DNA of 64,000 nucleotides from positions 124,847 to 188,846 of the forward strand of contig NAOQ01000029.1 of assembly GCA_002751075.1 (NCBI GenBank), written 5' to 3'. The number at the start of each line of letters is the position of its first letter. Position 1 is the stretch's first letter. This document shows positions 1 to 14,000 of this stretch, one piece after another. A program made the position numbers and the translations under genes. A model generated the notes under the pieces. That model saw only the letters and a list, made by a program, of their open reading frames with translations, ran no database searches and had not been told where the DNA came from. Origin of the DNA: Ichthyophonus hoferi (lineage: Eukaryota; Opisthokonta; Ichthyosporea; Ichthyophonida; Ichthyophonidae).

Positions 1-1869
1 TATATGTAGAATATTTTAAAGTCCAGAATTAATTAATTAAATGACTATAACTAAGTTACTTGGCCCATTTTTCATATGCAGCTATCTTTGACAGTTATGT
101 TATATTAGTAATCATATGTATGCTAATATGTTATATTACTGTAGATGTATGGTTTTATATATCTTGGTATATCCTGCAATACTACTACCAGATTTATGGC
201 TAGCGAACTGGTCTGTAGTAACTTGGATTGGCTTATAGTGAAGGCATCTATATATATATATGTGTGTGTTGAGTATATTTCTACATATATCCATGAGATC
301 AACGGTCTTTTAGCAGTATCGTATATGGTATCATGCATACTTTTCGGAGCTATATTTAATATAATAATTTGCATATATATTACGTAAACCTTTAAATCAA
401 TATATAATGTTTTGTCTTCCATATATTCAACATATTTATATTTCCACCCTCTATGCAATTCCTTTAGTAGCATATATATATCGTAGACTGTAAACCTATC
501 TCCTCCCATTTTCTCATTCTCCAACTACAATCTACAATCTCATTGCTACATTAATAGATAATCAATATTATATTGCAGCCCCAGTTATACTCATTATTTT
601 CAACTTATATGAAATTGCAGTAGCTGATAAGTTAACAAATAAAATATTTTTAGCAACTATTATAACCTTTATTATAACCTCACCTCATCTTAAAGATACA
701 CTTCTTCCAACTCGGACACGAATACCACTAGGATAGCCTACCACATCATTGATGAATATACATGCATGCATATATTTTTATTATTCCCCTATGCTTCTCT
801 TGTTTTGCTCTCTCTGATATAATACTTAATTTTTTACAGCATTAATTGGCTTAAAACAACAAAATTAAATTTATTTGGTATTTATATTTATTTGGTTGTA
901 AGAATCTACTGTCTTTTTTTACCTAGTTTGTAATCAAATTATTTTACAGTTGTCCCAGGTGTTTCGTTACTTGAATCTACGAGAAATGTATCCTCTTTAT
1001 AATGTTTTCCTCAATCAAAATATTTGTCATTTACTGAGTGTGAATGAACAAGAGTAGATAGTGGTAGGCTGGGCCAAGCGTAAAAATAGAAAACCGAGAA
1101 AGTAAGACTTGTTTCACTTCACCAAAGAAAATGGTACAGCTTGCTAATTGTATTATAGTCTTTAGTGGCGATTTTGAAATTAATCAAAGACTGCAAGTTA
1201 ATTAGGTTTACATGGGAAACATTATTAATTAGTTAAGTATTAACTGATTGCTATTGGTTTCATAAAATAGGATTAAAATTTCTAGAGTACAAGTGGACAA
1301 ATACCACAACGCAATTAGACACAGTTTATCCTAATAATCTCTTAATGAATAAATATTCCAATAACGAATTGCCATTGGTTCCCTGAATCTAGATCACGGT
1401 TTCTGGATTTTGTATGGCCCATCAATATAATATAAAAATGCAGAAAGTTTCCCAGTGTCTTAATAAACAATTAATCTAATGTTGCCATATATAGCTAGTA
1501 TGCGTTTGTGTGTTTTAAGTATATGATGACTACATAGCTTTGAACCTTTAGGGTCATGAGTTTAGTACGATTATCACTGCAAATATTATCATTTAATTAA
1601 ATTATTTACTCAGTGGTACCTCAATTTTAGGATATTCCGCTTCTATCCTATCGTCAGTCATTGAATCCAAGAAAATGAAACTAACTTTTTTCATCTACTC
1701 TGAGGATCAATCAAAAAAAGATATCTACAAAATGAGTTTGGTAATTGTAAGGAACCAGCAACACTACAATTGGTAGACACCGGCCTCGATTTTGCCTCGT
1801 CAGAGTATTATATCAATGATAAGCTTAGAATATCCTTCTTCTGATGATACCAACTACGATATAATTATA
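1..1869. other. AT-rich intergenic DNA, no gene seen
   Basis: No exon-like stretch with family similarity or paired splice sites was found. Short open frames near 123-524 overlap on both strands and are full of Ile, Tyr and Met codons from TA-rich runs, which is typical of non-coding AT-rich DNA. Confidence 0.6.
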
Positions 1870-3232
1870 TCTTGGAAATAATAAGTAGAGACAGAAGCGT
1901 TCTCGAGACCTATATTCGTTTAAAAGGAGAGTGAATACCGAATTAAGGGCGCTTTATTGTGTCTCTTTGCATAAATGGAGTACAGACAGGCTAAGACATA
2001 TTTTTATTATTAAGAAGGTCAGCAGGAATTGTCTTACGCAGGATACCTAAGCAATGTGCTATCTGGACCAAAACATATGAAATGGCTTATTATATATTTG
2101 CAGGACCCCTACCATTGGCTGGTTCATTTTTTACAGATAACTTTGGACTGTCATTTAATACCAATAGATTACTACACTAACCATTTTTCCGGGCTACATA
2201 TGCAATAATAATTGCTAAGAATATTAAATGTTTATAACTATATAAATAAACAAATACCTAAATTAATTAAATATTCCTGTTTTAACCCTCCTTGGCCTAG
2301 GCAGATTATTTCACCTAGGGCATAAAAAATATAAAAAAGGAAAATGAAAAGAACCTTAACATAGTGCTCACTGAGCTGTAGCAGTATGGCTCACTAAATG
2401 AACTAGATAATTCCTTATGACATTCAGAAGTCTGTGGCATGGCGCCCAATGAAAAAAAAATATAAGGCAATTCACCACACTCTATGTTAAATGTTTCTGC
2501 TCGCCCTGGCCCTGGCTCTGTTGCAGGCTCTGGTATACGGTGTCCAGCGTCTGGCGGCTGAGATGATATGTGGAGGTTGCCCAGTTGTTTTGTATATTAC
2601 TTTGGTGTCACTTTGAAACAGGATATTTGGATAGTTCAAATGCAGATTTGAAGACAGTGTGTAGGTGTAATAAAATTGAATTTCTACATGTAAAGGTTAG
2701 TGAATGGATGTAGGGTTGAAGTGAAATGTTTTCGGCATTTGATGATCGCTGACTTAACCGAATTACCAGACTTTGTGATCATGGTAAACTATTTAAGCTT
2801 TTCTTACTACCATGTTAGGAATACTAAGTCGAGACAGGAGCGTTCTTAAGACCTATATTCGTTTAAAAGGAGAGAAAATACCAAACGAATTAAGGTGCGT
2901 TTTAACGTGTCCCTTTGCGTACCTTGAGTACAGATAGGCTAAAACACATTTTTATTTTTTAAACAAGTCAGCAGGAATTGCAATAGGTAGGATGCCTAAC
3001 CAATGTGCTATCTGGACCCAAAATGTATATAATGGCTTATTATATATTTGCAGGATCTTTACCATGGGCTGGTACAATTTTTATGGATAACCTTGGATTA
3101 TCATTTAACACCAATAGGTTGTTCCAGCTATTTTCCCAGGTTACATGTGCAATAACAATTACTAATAATATTAAATGCTTATAGTTATATAAACAAATAC
3201 TTCGATTAATGAAATATGTCTGTTTTAACGTC
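1870..3232 (-). mobile_element. Decayed Copia-type LTR element, short internal remnant
   Basis: Two diverged direct repeats of about 415-420 bases lie at 1870-2286 and 2812-3232. Read on the minus strand the repeat begins near TTAAAACAGG and ends near CCTAACA, as Copia-type LTRs do. The copy at 2812-3232 is followed on that strand by TGGTAGTAAG, which resembles a tRNA-Met primer-binding site. A purine run, AAGGAGGG, directly precedes the other copy and resembles a polypurine tract. Only about 525 bases lie between the repeats, so most of the interior is gone. The two LTRs differ at many scattered sites, so the insertion is old. The element is a broken fossil. Confidence 0.6.
2390..2590 (-). 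pseudogene. Coding-like remnant inside the decayed LTR element
   Basis: On the minus strand this segment is unusually GC-rich for the window and reads as a proline- and serine-rich peptide, with stretches such as PEPATEPGPG. It sits between the two LTR copies, so it is most simply a leftover of the element's internal region. I cannot assign it to a named Copia domain. Confidence 0.35.
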
Positions 3233-5037
3233 ATACATAGATTATCCTAATGTGGGACTCATATTCAGAAAAATACAACTATGCATCTCTTATAATCTAC
3301 TACTACCTTTCATACCTAGTATTTGTATTTCCTTACTAGTGTAAACCTTTGCTATCATATATTAATGTATGTCCTAGGTAGGGAGTTAATATAGAGGTGT
3401 GGCATCTGGTCATTAGCATCAATGGAAGATATATAAAGATACAGCGGGTCACCAGTAGTTATTGGCCACAATATTAAGTTAAATCTTCAAATTGGCACCA
3501 AATATTAGCACTGCCAATGAATACCTGGGTATTTACTAATCCTATACAACAATCTTACATCCTATAACTAAATAAAGTGCAGCTAATAAAAATAATAATT
3601 GGTCGTTCAGACAGTACGGAGGTCTGTAATCACACGCCATAGTCCAAAAAGGAAATTATTATTATGTATGTGACGTGCCAGCCTATCAACGCTATAGCCG
3701 ACTATAATGCCATCATCAACTATATAGGGTGGTAGCGCTTAGTCCAATGCTTGGATGTTTAATATATCCATAGTATTATAATAAAGAAGCATAGGTCGGA
3801 CTGGCTGCCTAATGCATGCCTTATAATACATTACACACAGTATGATTATACAGCATATTATACTTCCTTGGAAGGCATATGGCCTAAGACTACTCATATC
3901 TGTTCATAAAGGAATATAAGTCGACCTTGTATATTTTATTTGGGCTTTATTGATTTTTAAAGTTGAGGATCACTTCTAAAACATATTTAATTTACATACC
4001 AAGGATATATATATTGTATTTGATTGGCGGCAATTTGTATAGTAAAACATGTCACAACTTATAATATATTTATGTCGGTAAAGAATTAAACATTAGAATT
4101 GTGTAATGTATTCACTATATTAAGGTATGTGGACACAAATATATCATAATATCTTGTGTATCACTAGGGGTTATATTAGAAACATGATTCAAAACCAACA
4201 AATAGTAATATATATATATATATATACATATATACTGTCAGGATACACACCTCCTGTAATGGTTTAGCAAAGCAAATAAGAGATTCACTACATAAAATAA
4301 ATAATAAATAATCCGAATTCATCTTTTCTTTTAATTGCAAAACCGTACTAAATATAAAGACCATTAAAGTTCTATGATTCGCTCCATGGAAACCAACAAA
4401 ACCATTTAGCCAATAGTACTGCAAAGATAAAAAGAGATTACATAGAGAGGGAAAAAGAAATTGGTGCGATGTCACTCAAAAGTATGTGACACTACCTCTT
4501 GCCAATGCATTCAGGTTGACAAGATGTCTTGAAATATGTATATGCAGATAGATATACTGAGACGGTGTAAGGTGTTGGGGTAAAAAAATAATAAAAAGGG
4601 TTTTTCTTTAAAAACAAAATAATAGCGAAAGAATTTCAAGAAGTAAATATGGATATCAATAGTCTTAAACTCAACCAATGCATACTTATACAGTCTATAT
4701 ATAGGCCAATCTAATGATTTGACAACATAACCGTGCCAAAAAATAAGAAAAAGGGTTTAAAAAGTAAAATAAAATAATAGCTGAAAGCATTTTAAAAAGG
4801 AAAAAAACATACTAATGATTGTAAACTCAACCGATGCATACTTATACATGTTATATATATGCCAATCTAATGATTTGAGAACATAACCACAAAACACGTA
4901 AGTAGAAATATATCTATTCTTGCAACCACTTCTTCATATACATACATATATATGTAAGTTTCACATTCTTCTACCATCAGGCCCATTGCATAACAGAAAG
5001 CGTCCTTGCATTATATCATGTACAAATGAAGCAATCA
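3233..5037. other. Intergenic DNA downstream of the fusion gene
   Basis: No gene is visible. The interval holds a (TA)n run near 4208-4226 and the tandem duplication listed separately at 4589-4890. The fusion gene ends at 5038 on the minus strand, so its 3' untranslated region should lie in the upper part of this stretch. Confidence 0.55.
4589..4890. repeat. Imperfect tandem duplication of about 150 bp
   Basis: Two neighbouring units, about 4589-4735 and 4746-4890, share the same order of blocks: an AAAAGGGTTT start, an AATAATAGC block, CTCAACC(A/G)ATGCATACTT, then GCCAATCTAATGATTTGA with AACATAACC. Differences are scattered, so the duplication is not recent. It lies just beyond the 3' end of the fusion gene. 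Confidence 0.75.
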
Positions 5038-8000
5038 TTATTTCGTATTATCATTATCCAATTCAGTGGGATGTACAGTTCGTCTCTGATTCTCCATTAA
5101 CTTCAATTTCTCTGTCACTCTCTTAGTTCTAAATGCTGTAAGTACATTACTGCTGACAGGTACAGAGGTGAGAGGCATGGGTAACAACTGTGGGAAGAAG
5201 TTACGATGTAGGACTTCATACATAAATAATGAAATAGAAAACTGTGGCGCCCACAATAGGACCCTCATTCCTGCCCCTTTCCAGAAGGCTCGGAGTCCTT
5301 CGTGGCGGAAGGTTTTCAATGCACAATCTGCTATAGATCGAAATTTTAACCGACTGTTCACTTCCCAGTCCCCTGTTGTGATTGCTTTAGCCTGTAGTCG
5401 TGTCTTAATAACATCCAATGGGGTAGTTAGAAAGGCCGCGGGAACCGCAGCAGTGCCACCGGCCAGTAGGAGTCCTGAACAAATGATAGATGATTAGTGG
5501 AAGGATAGGGTGAAATGTGGTTTAAAGATTAGTGATTGGATGTGGAATAAAAGAGTATATAACTAAGAGAGTTATTATGAGAATAATAAATAGAGACAAT
5601 GAAGTGTATGATTATACCACAGACCATGTTTTCCTTTTCACTATCCCAACTCTTTTTCTTTTTTCCTTCACAACCAATTTCTTCATATCTTTAACTGTTG
5701 GTAAGAACATACCGTAAAATCATTATAAAAGTGATGATTGACTTATATACTAAACTAAGATAATTAAAAACCAAGGGATTTTACCCTCCTCTGATTGTTT
5801 CTTTTTTAGCCTGCTCGTTCTTGGGTGTCTATCTATCCAATCGAAAACTCACCTAGAGGTGACACTTCACCAGAAATCGGATCAGACAAAACGTGTTTAA
5901 AGCTAGCATAGGCCGGGAAGTATATGGCAGAAAAGATAATATCTCGAAGGAGACAGGCACCAGTCCCACGATAGAGCCCCGTTAGACCTAAATCGCTAGC
6001 CAATGAAATGGTTCCTTTTGGGGGGTCTAATACTGGTGGCCGGCCGTATTTGTAGGGCTGTATGTATAGAGAGAGAGTATAGAATTGTATCCAGTTAGCA
6101 TATTCATACATGCATTATATATATATATGCGTATTAATTGTAAAACTTCATGTGGTAGAGCAGATATGTTTTTTAAAAAATGCAATCAGGAAAATCTGAA
6201 ATCTATGCAGGATGAGTACATAAAAGGAAAACAAAAGAAATATAGTAAGAGGAATAGTTAAATATAAATAATGATAAAGTAAACTATATATGCGTATGTT
6301 TGTAAAAGGAAAGGCGTGGGGTATAGGGATGGTAAAATGTACATTAGAGGTCATAATAAATAATAGTATCTTAGAGATAGTATAGACCCCAAAGTATATA
6401 ACATAAAGTATATAGACACCCTACCCTATATGCACCCTATATGCACCCTATATTCCCTATAGTATACACCACATATCCTGTCTACCCTATATAGACCATG
6501 AAAGCTACCACATTACCATTGGTTCGACTTGCAGTTGTGCTCTTATTTTCAAAATTTCTATTGGATTGGTAAATATAACTTGGCAGGCCCCAGCCCCAGC
6601 CCCAGCCAGCACTTCCAAGGGGAGATAGAGTTCACCCTGCTATAAGTATAAAGAGAGAGTAGCAGAGGTGAGTAATAGAAACACGAAAGATATAAAGTTT
6701 TGAATGTATATGCGAGAGAAGGACAGAGAGTGGGTGTGTATCGGAAAAAGGAAGGTGAAAAATAGAACGAAAAATGAGGAAGATTCACCTTAGCACCTTG
6801 GTTACCAGTAAAATTACCCAATGCCTGCTTAGCAATTCATAAGTCATCCCAAGTACTTATGGTCAAAAGATATTGGATTAGATAAAATAAGTAATTGTAT
6901 TTAGACTTGAGGTGACGTATACACACCCATTAAACAATACAATATATATAGAAAGGAGAGGAAGTTAAAGACGCTACATTACTATTAGAGGTGTGCAAAA
7001 TATACCACTAGACTACATGATGTGATATGTACCCAATGCAATGTGTAATATACCCGCTCACATTGTCTCAACATACCCTAGAGTGGCTGCCAAACAGGCC
7101 CCTTAGTTGATCATTTACAAAGATCTTAGTGAGTTTCTCGGGCAGTACTCCGAGTATTGGAGGTAAACATCCTCTATAAAGACCTCTCACTCCCCCCTGT
7201 CTTTCTATAATATGGCGGAAGCAGTCCCAGCTAGACTTGTAAACATAGCGTCCTGGTATGACTGGATTGCTTCGGCTGAATTGCATGCGGGTTTTAATCT
7301 GAGGAAGGTTATTAGGGGGGTTAGGTCAATACAGAGGCAGGAAGGGTGGGTGAGAGAAATGGAAGGGAGAGGGAGAAAGGGAGGAAGGGAGGTAGTATGG
7401 CATCGCCCAATCGCGAGAGAGATAGTAACTTACTGCATCCAATGGAAAGACGATGAAGGCAGTTAAACCACCCTATTTGAAAGAGAGATTGGATCAGATA
7501 ATGGCATACTTTCTATCAGTGGTAAAGCTATACCAATCAATACATTTATATCATTTCCACTTACGGCGTAGCATCCAATTGTATGTCACTTCATGATATT
7601 TAATAAAATCAAGGTTAGAAATAGGTGTTGGTATAAATAACTCCAAACAGTTGTATATATGAGTATATGGTATCTTAGGATTATACACATATGTATATAT
7701 ATATTATACCTGTCCATTTATATTTATGCCTAGGGGTATATCTGTCTGTATACGCTTATATATCTTCACAATTTCATGCATTTTCGTATACCTGTACATA
7801 GTTTAGTTCCTATATACACATATATATAAACATGTACTTCTATCAACAGACCAAGGCATGTATAATTGTGTACATTCCCATTACACCTCTACACCTATTA
7901 ATTCCTCTACCCCATAACAGAGTTAGGTAGGTCATCTCCGGTCATAAATATGTTACACTATACTATACTATACTATACTATACTATACTATACTATACTA

Positions 8001-11000
8001 TACTATACTGTACTATATTATACTGTACTGTACTGCACTATACTATATTATACTGTACTATACTATACTCTACTATATACAAAAAAAAAACATTAATACA
8101 AAAGAAAGGAAAGGGGAATGGATATAGTATAACTAAAGAAAAACAAAGCTAGGAATAGTCTCACCGTCACAGCGCCTAAAAATAAATTGGTAAACATTTC
8201 CTTGCTTTGTGCCACAAACAGGTATAACCAGGCCTCCGTTTGATGTCCGTTCAAGTTGGTGAGGTCAATTCCTAGCAACTTCTCATCTATCTCTATGGGG
8301 CAATATAGGAATATATATATGCACAGGAAGAGAGAGGGACACTACTGCATTAGAGAAGGATAGCAAGGTTGTCATGGTAACAAGATATGTATATATCCCC
8401 ATGGATGTTCTATTTATAGTATTCTATTATCTACGTCTTTGGCCTATAAATACCTCGATAGACAATTAGGAAGGGCACCACACAGCCACACTTGAATGAA
8501 TAAATAGGTAGGTACTAACGTATGCTATGAATATACATACACCTATCTATGCAGTCGCGTGTGTATAAGTATGTGTGTACCATAGTAACACACTAACGAG
8601 GACATAAAGCCCAAGTAATTAGTAATTGTAATCACAAGGATGCTGTTCATTAGATGATTAAAAATTAACGCCCGGCTTATACCAATAATACCTATTAGCT
8701 CGATTCTTCTACCGGTCCACTTCTCTCTCCCTCTCTCACCTTTCCCAATCTCCCCCTCTATCTATCTCCTTATCTACCCCCAGATCTGACCCCTTACCTA
8801 TAGTACCATCATCTTTCTCTGTTATTTGATCTGACAATGGCCAGTTAACAGAGTGCCTACGAAAGGAGCTATTTATAATGATAGTATATTGGGCTGTCCC
8901 GAACACTCGAAAACATATTTCAGCCTCCAACGGAGATACGGTTGTCACTGCATTTGCACGTACCTGAAGGGTAGTGGGTGGGATTGCATAATTAAAACAT
9001 AAATATATTTTAAAGGTCTTTATTATTGGTTGGTGTAGCATCAGGCTCAGCATATTGTTTATCTTCGCTATATTAAACACATATATACATGTATGTATAT
9101 ATGTATATATATCTGTATGTATGTATATATGTGTGTATGTATGTATGTATATATGTATGTATATATGTGTGTATGTATNNNNNNNNNNNNNNNNNNNNNN
9201 NNNNNNNNNNNNNNNNNNNNNNNNNNNNNNNNNNNNNNNNNNNNNNNNNNNNNNNNNNNNNNNNNNNNNNNNNNNNNNNNNNNNNNNNNNNNNNNNNNNN
9301 NNNNNNNNNNNNNNNNNNNNNNNNNNNNNNNNNNNNNNNNNNNNNNNNNNNNNNNNNNNNNNNNNNNNNNNNNNNNNNNNNNNNNNNNNNNNNNNNNNNN
9401 NNNNNNNNNNNNNNNNNNNNNNNNNNNNNNNNNNNNNNNNNNNNNNNNNNNNNNNNNNNNNNNNNNNNNNNNNNNNNNNNNNNNNNNNNNNNNNNNNNNN
9501 NNNNNNNNNNNNNNNNNNNNNNNNNNNNNNNNNNNNNNNNNNNNNNNNNNNNNNNNNNNNNNNNNNNNNNNNNNNNNNNNNNNNNNNNNNNNNNNNNNNN
9601 NNNNNNNNNNNNNNNNNNNNNNNNNNNNNNNNNNNNNNNNNNNNNNNNNNNNNNNNNNNNNNNNNNNNNNNNNNNNNNNNNNNNNNNNNNNNNNNNNNNN
9701 NNNNNNNNNNNNNNNNNNNNNNNNNNNNNNNNNNNNNNNNNNNNNNNNNNNNNNNNNNNNNNNNNNNNNNNNNNNNNNNNNNNNNNNNNNNNNNNNNNNN
9801 NNNNNNNNNNNNNNNNNNNNNNNNNNNNNNNNNNNNNNNNNNNNNNNNNNNNNNNNNNNNNNNNNNNNNNNNNNNNNNNNNNNNNNNNNNNNNNNNNNNN
9901 NNNNNNNNNNNNNNNNNTATGTATGTATATATGTATGTATGTATGTGTGTATGTATGTATGTATGTATGTATGTATATATATATGTATGTATGTATATAT
10001 ATACTATAACATGAGTGTGGTGTCCTATGTCTTTTATATGTTAATTATGGAAATCGGGCCTATCAACAACACTCATTAAACATTTAATAGTCATGGTAAA
10101 GATAAGGAAAGAAAACATGGTAGACAATAAATGAATAAGAAATGTATATATACAATAATAAAAAGAGAAATGGAAAGCCATAAAGATGAAGATAAGGTAG
10201 TAAATATAACAAAGGATAACGTACCAGGGCACGAAATACACTTTTATTGAGAACTGTATTGGGAAATTGATTAAATGTTCCCTTCAAAACTCGCTCTATA
10301 GCCGGTAGATGGTGCAGAAAGTTTTGGAAGGCAACAAACTCAGCAAATGAAACATGCTGCCTATGGAGATACAGACAGGGAGGTTAGCTTTGGAGGGACA
10401 CGACTATGGTACATATTGGTTTGCATGCATATATACAATACCTCTATATATACACGCATACATGCATACATACTTAATATATACATATATACATACATAC
10501 ATACAAACAAACAAACATATATATATATACTATCATACATATTACCATGCATACTCAAAGATACATCAACATGCAAAATCTGATACTTACACTCAAAAGC
10601 CATAACAACCATTATACCATACCATAAACCACCATATTAATTCCAACCCTTATGAATTATGTGCGAGTTAAAATGATTCTTAGTTGTGGGGTAGAAAACA
10701 AAAAACATTCAGTTATAAGGTGTGTGATGTGTACGGCTATTTGATAAAGTTGATTTAAAATGTAAAATTAAGATTAGAATTGAAAACATATATTTTTAAA
10801 AAGGTTGGATTTACCTTTGTTCTAGAGTAGATGTGAAATGCCATTATTTTTATGATTCGGTAATTATCATGTGATAATACTATCCAATAAAATATAATTA
10901 TCCAGATACCTCGACTTCTAATTGGTTATAGTAATAGTAATATTCTTTACCACACCATATGGCCAATAGGAGCTATTATAATGAAGGACATTAAATGGAG

Positions 11001-14000
11001 TAGAAATTAAGTTCACAATCAAAGCATAAGCTTGAGTGATTAAGGAGAGTATTTATTGGCAACACAAGACGCAATTGGACGGTAGGGAATCTTAAAAAAA
11101 TCAACAATAAAAATAAATGAAAGGAGAAAGAAGTAAATATGATATTATTAGACCACAAGGGATTTTGAAAATTTTAACATTAAAAATGAATGAAAAGAGA
11201 AAGAAGTAAATATGAGATTAGACTAATTAGACCACAAGGTAATTCAGGGTAGAAAGAACATATATACTCTTTATCTGCTAGACTCTTCAAGAAATATGGT
11301 GCATAGGTCGGGGCACGCACATCTCCTATGGCATATCGATAAAGGTGTCAAAATATGTTTATGATTTTTGGATATAGGCTTAGAGGGAGAGAGAGGGAGA
11401 GAGAGGGGGAGAGAGTGGGGTAGTGGATCATAGAAATACCACAAACACGCTATGGTTCGAGTGTCTAGACTTACCATAGTCTCATAATATAATATGATCA
11501 AATATAATATCATATAATGCAATATAATAAAACGTAATATAAGATAATACAAGGTAACATATTATGATAAAATATACTGTTGTCTAATATAATGCAATAT
11601 AAAATAATGCAATATAATATACTATCATATAACATTTCACTTATAATCTATTATATGAAATATTCCAACATCCCATTGGTTGCTTAAACATAATAGACCT
11701 TTAATCTCCGAGATCATATAATATAAATAGTGACCAATAGTAGAGGAGATACATATGATAATGGTTGTCTGCCACACCAATAACAATATATATATACGCA
11801 TATCTTTATGGTTTTTTGATCTACTATGAATGAATCTATATTTTTATTTACCCCAATTCTGTTATCACAACTAATCATTCCCAAGAATTTTATTTCACCA
11901 ACCACAATGGTTCCCACCACGCCTTCCTTTTTCCCCCTATATTCCTTTATTCTCATATATATAGTCACTAGTAAGTTCACTTATTACTATGTTGGGTCAT
12001 CCGTTTATAAATTTTCAATTCGAATTGCATAGAGCGTTTTTCATGGAATAATATAATTTCATATATATTTTTTTAAAAAAAGAAAAATGCAAAAGTAGCA
12101 ATAAAAAATAATACATACTAAAAAAAAAAACGTTAAATATTAAAACCCTACATTTTATAATAGCATCACTGCAATTATAATAAAGCAGTGGATTATAAAA
12201 AATAGGAGAAAAGCTTGTATACATATATACAACCAACCGTACCCATTCTAGGGACAATGGTCATAAATTCATTTTTTGTAATCCATCCTTCATGTTCTAC
12301 ATCTAATCGCTGGAATAACTGATGAGCATATTCGATCTGAATGGCGTCATGAGCATTACTATGTCATCATGTCGTCAATATGACGTACCCCCTAACCACT
12401 AAGCAAGACCATGCATATATATATACTTAAATGTAATAACACAGGCATTTTCTCTGTGAGCTCATAAACTAAGTAAACATGTAAACATAAAATAATTAAT
12501 TACTACCTTAAAACCCATTCCCCTTAACATAATATAACATTCTATGTATGCTTGTATGTATGTATGCACTATGTACGTAGGTGTACATATATAACCATGT
12601 ATATACCTTAATATGAACTATCAGACTTCAAGTTAACAAAGGCTGTAACAGCAACAACAATGTGAATGATTATATCATATATGTTGTTTTGGGTATGAAT
12701 CTGTATATAACAACGGCATTGGTACATGTACGTCATAGGGCATTCTAATAATAAATGAAATGGGATATATATAGTGGAACTAATCGCCGTGATATGAATG
12801 TATAGTGGTGTTTCTGCATCTTTTTTATTTAAGCAGTAAAAGGCTAGCCTGAAAAATATGTCGTAAACTAAACTGTGAAACAAATAAAAATGAGCATAGA
12901 ACAAGGATAAAAGGTTAAGTAAAGTGGGAGAAACATGCGGTGAATAAATATAATAAAAGGACGAATACCACAAAAAAAAAACATCATAAATTAACACTGG
13001 GCTACAATAGCATTATAAAAGTAGTCATAACTTCATCAAATATATAGATAGTAAAAAAATTGTGTTGAGTACCATCATACATTCAGATAGAATATGGTAA
13101 CTATATGACTAATTAACTAGTTAATAAATAACCTTGCAATATTAATTATGATCACCAGAGGCACAATGTTCATTAGCTTAGAATCATATTTTTATTATTA
13201 ATAGATATAATTATGGCTACAATGGGTATATGTAAATAATGTCACTTGGCATTAAGACCAAGCAAAGGAGATACATTGAAAAGATATATAAAAATCTACC
13301 CACTAATAATTAGGGAACATATCTATGTAAAGAGCCAATGAAATCTCCAACATAATCACACAACCAATAATAAACAATGCATAAAACATAACCAACACAA
13401 TGCCTATTACAGTAGCCAAGAAACAACAAGTTCATCTTTAACAGTTTCTCGTTGGATAAAAATCATGGCCATAATATACATCACATCATATATCAACAAT
13501 ATAGGATTACCTGATATCTAATAAAAAATTCGGCAAATTCCAGGTAACCTAGGGGACGTTCATGACCAGTAGGGCCGAAGAAGCGGTTGATAAGATCACC
13601 TATATATGATTAAGAGTGAATGTACGTGGGTATACATACACATACGAAAACGTAATATAATGCAATGTATTGTAATGCAATATAATATAATATAAATAGT
13701 GTAATACAATAAAATACAATATAATACAATATAATATAATATAATATAAGTCATATAAATAATACAATGCCATATAGCAATGAAACCATCAACTATACCT
13801 CCAACATCTCTCTCTTACACAGGAATATTCCTCCTATACCTACTATTACAAAACAATTAAATAGTGGCAAAGAAAGATACATACAATCGAATTTTAAAAA
13901 ACTGTTGCCACCTTCTCCCGGGGCCTCATCTGCAATGCTACTGCTGTTATGAATCAAGGTATCCATAAAGTCTTGTTTGGATACTTGACTGCAAACATTG

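Noticed and set aside
9055-10079. Three overlapping open frames of more than 300 codons
   Set aside because: They consist of translated Ns and a TATG/TA microsatellite, and lie inside an intron of the fusion gene.
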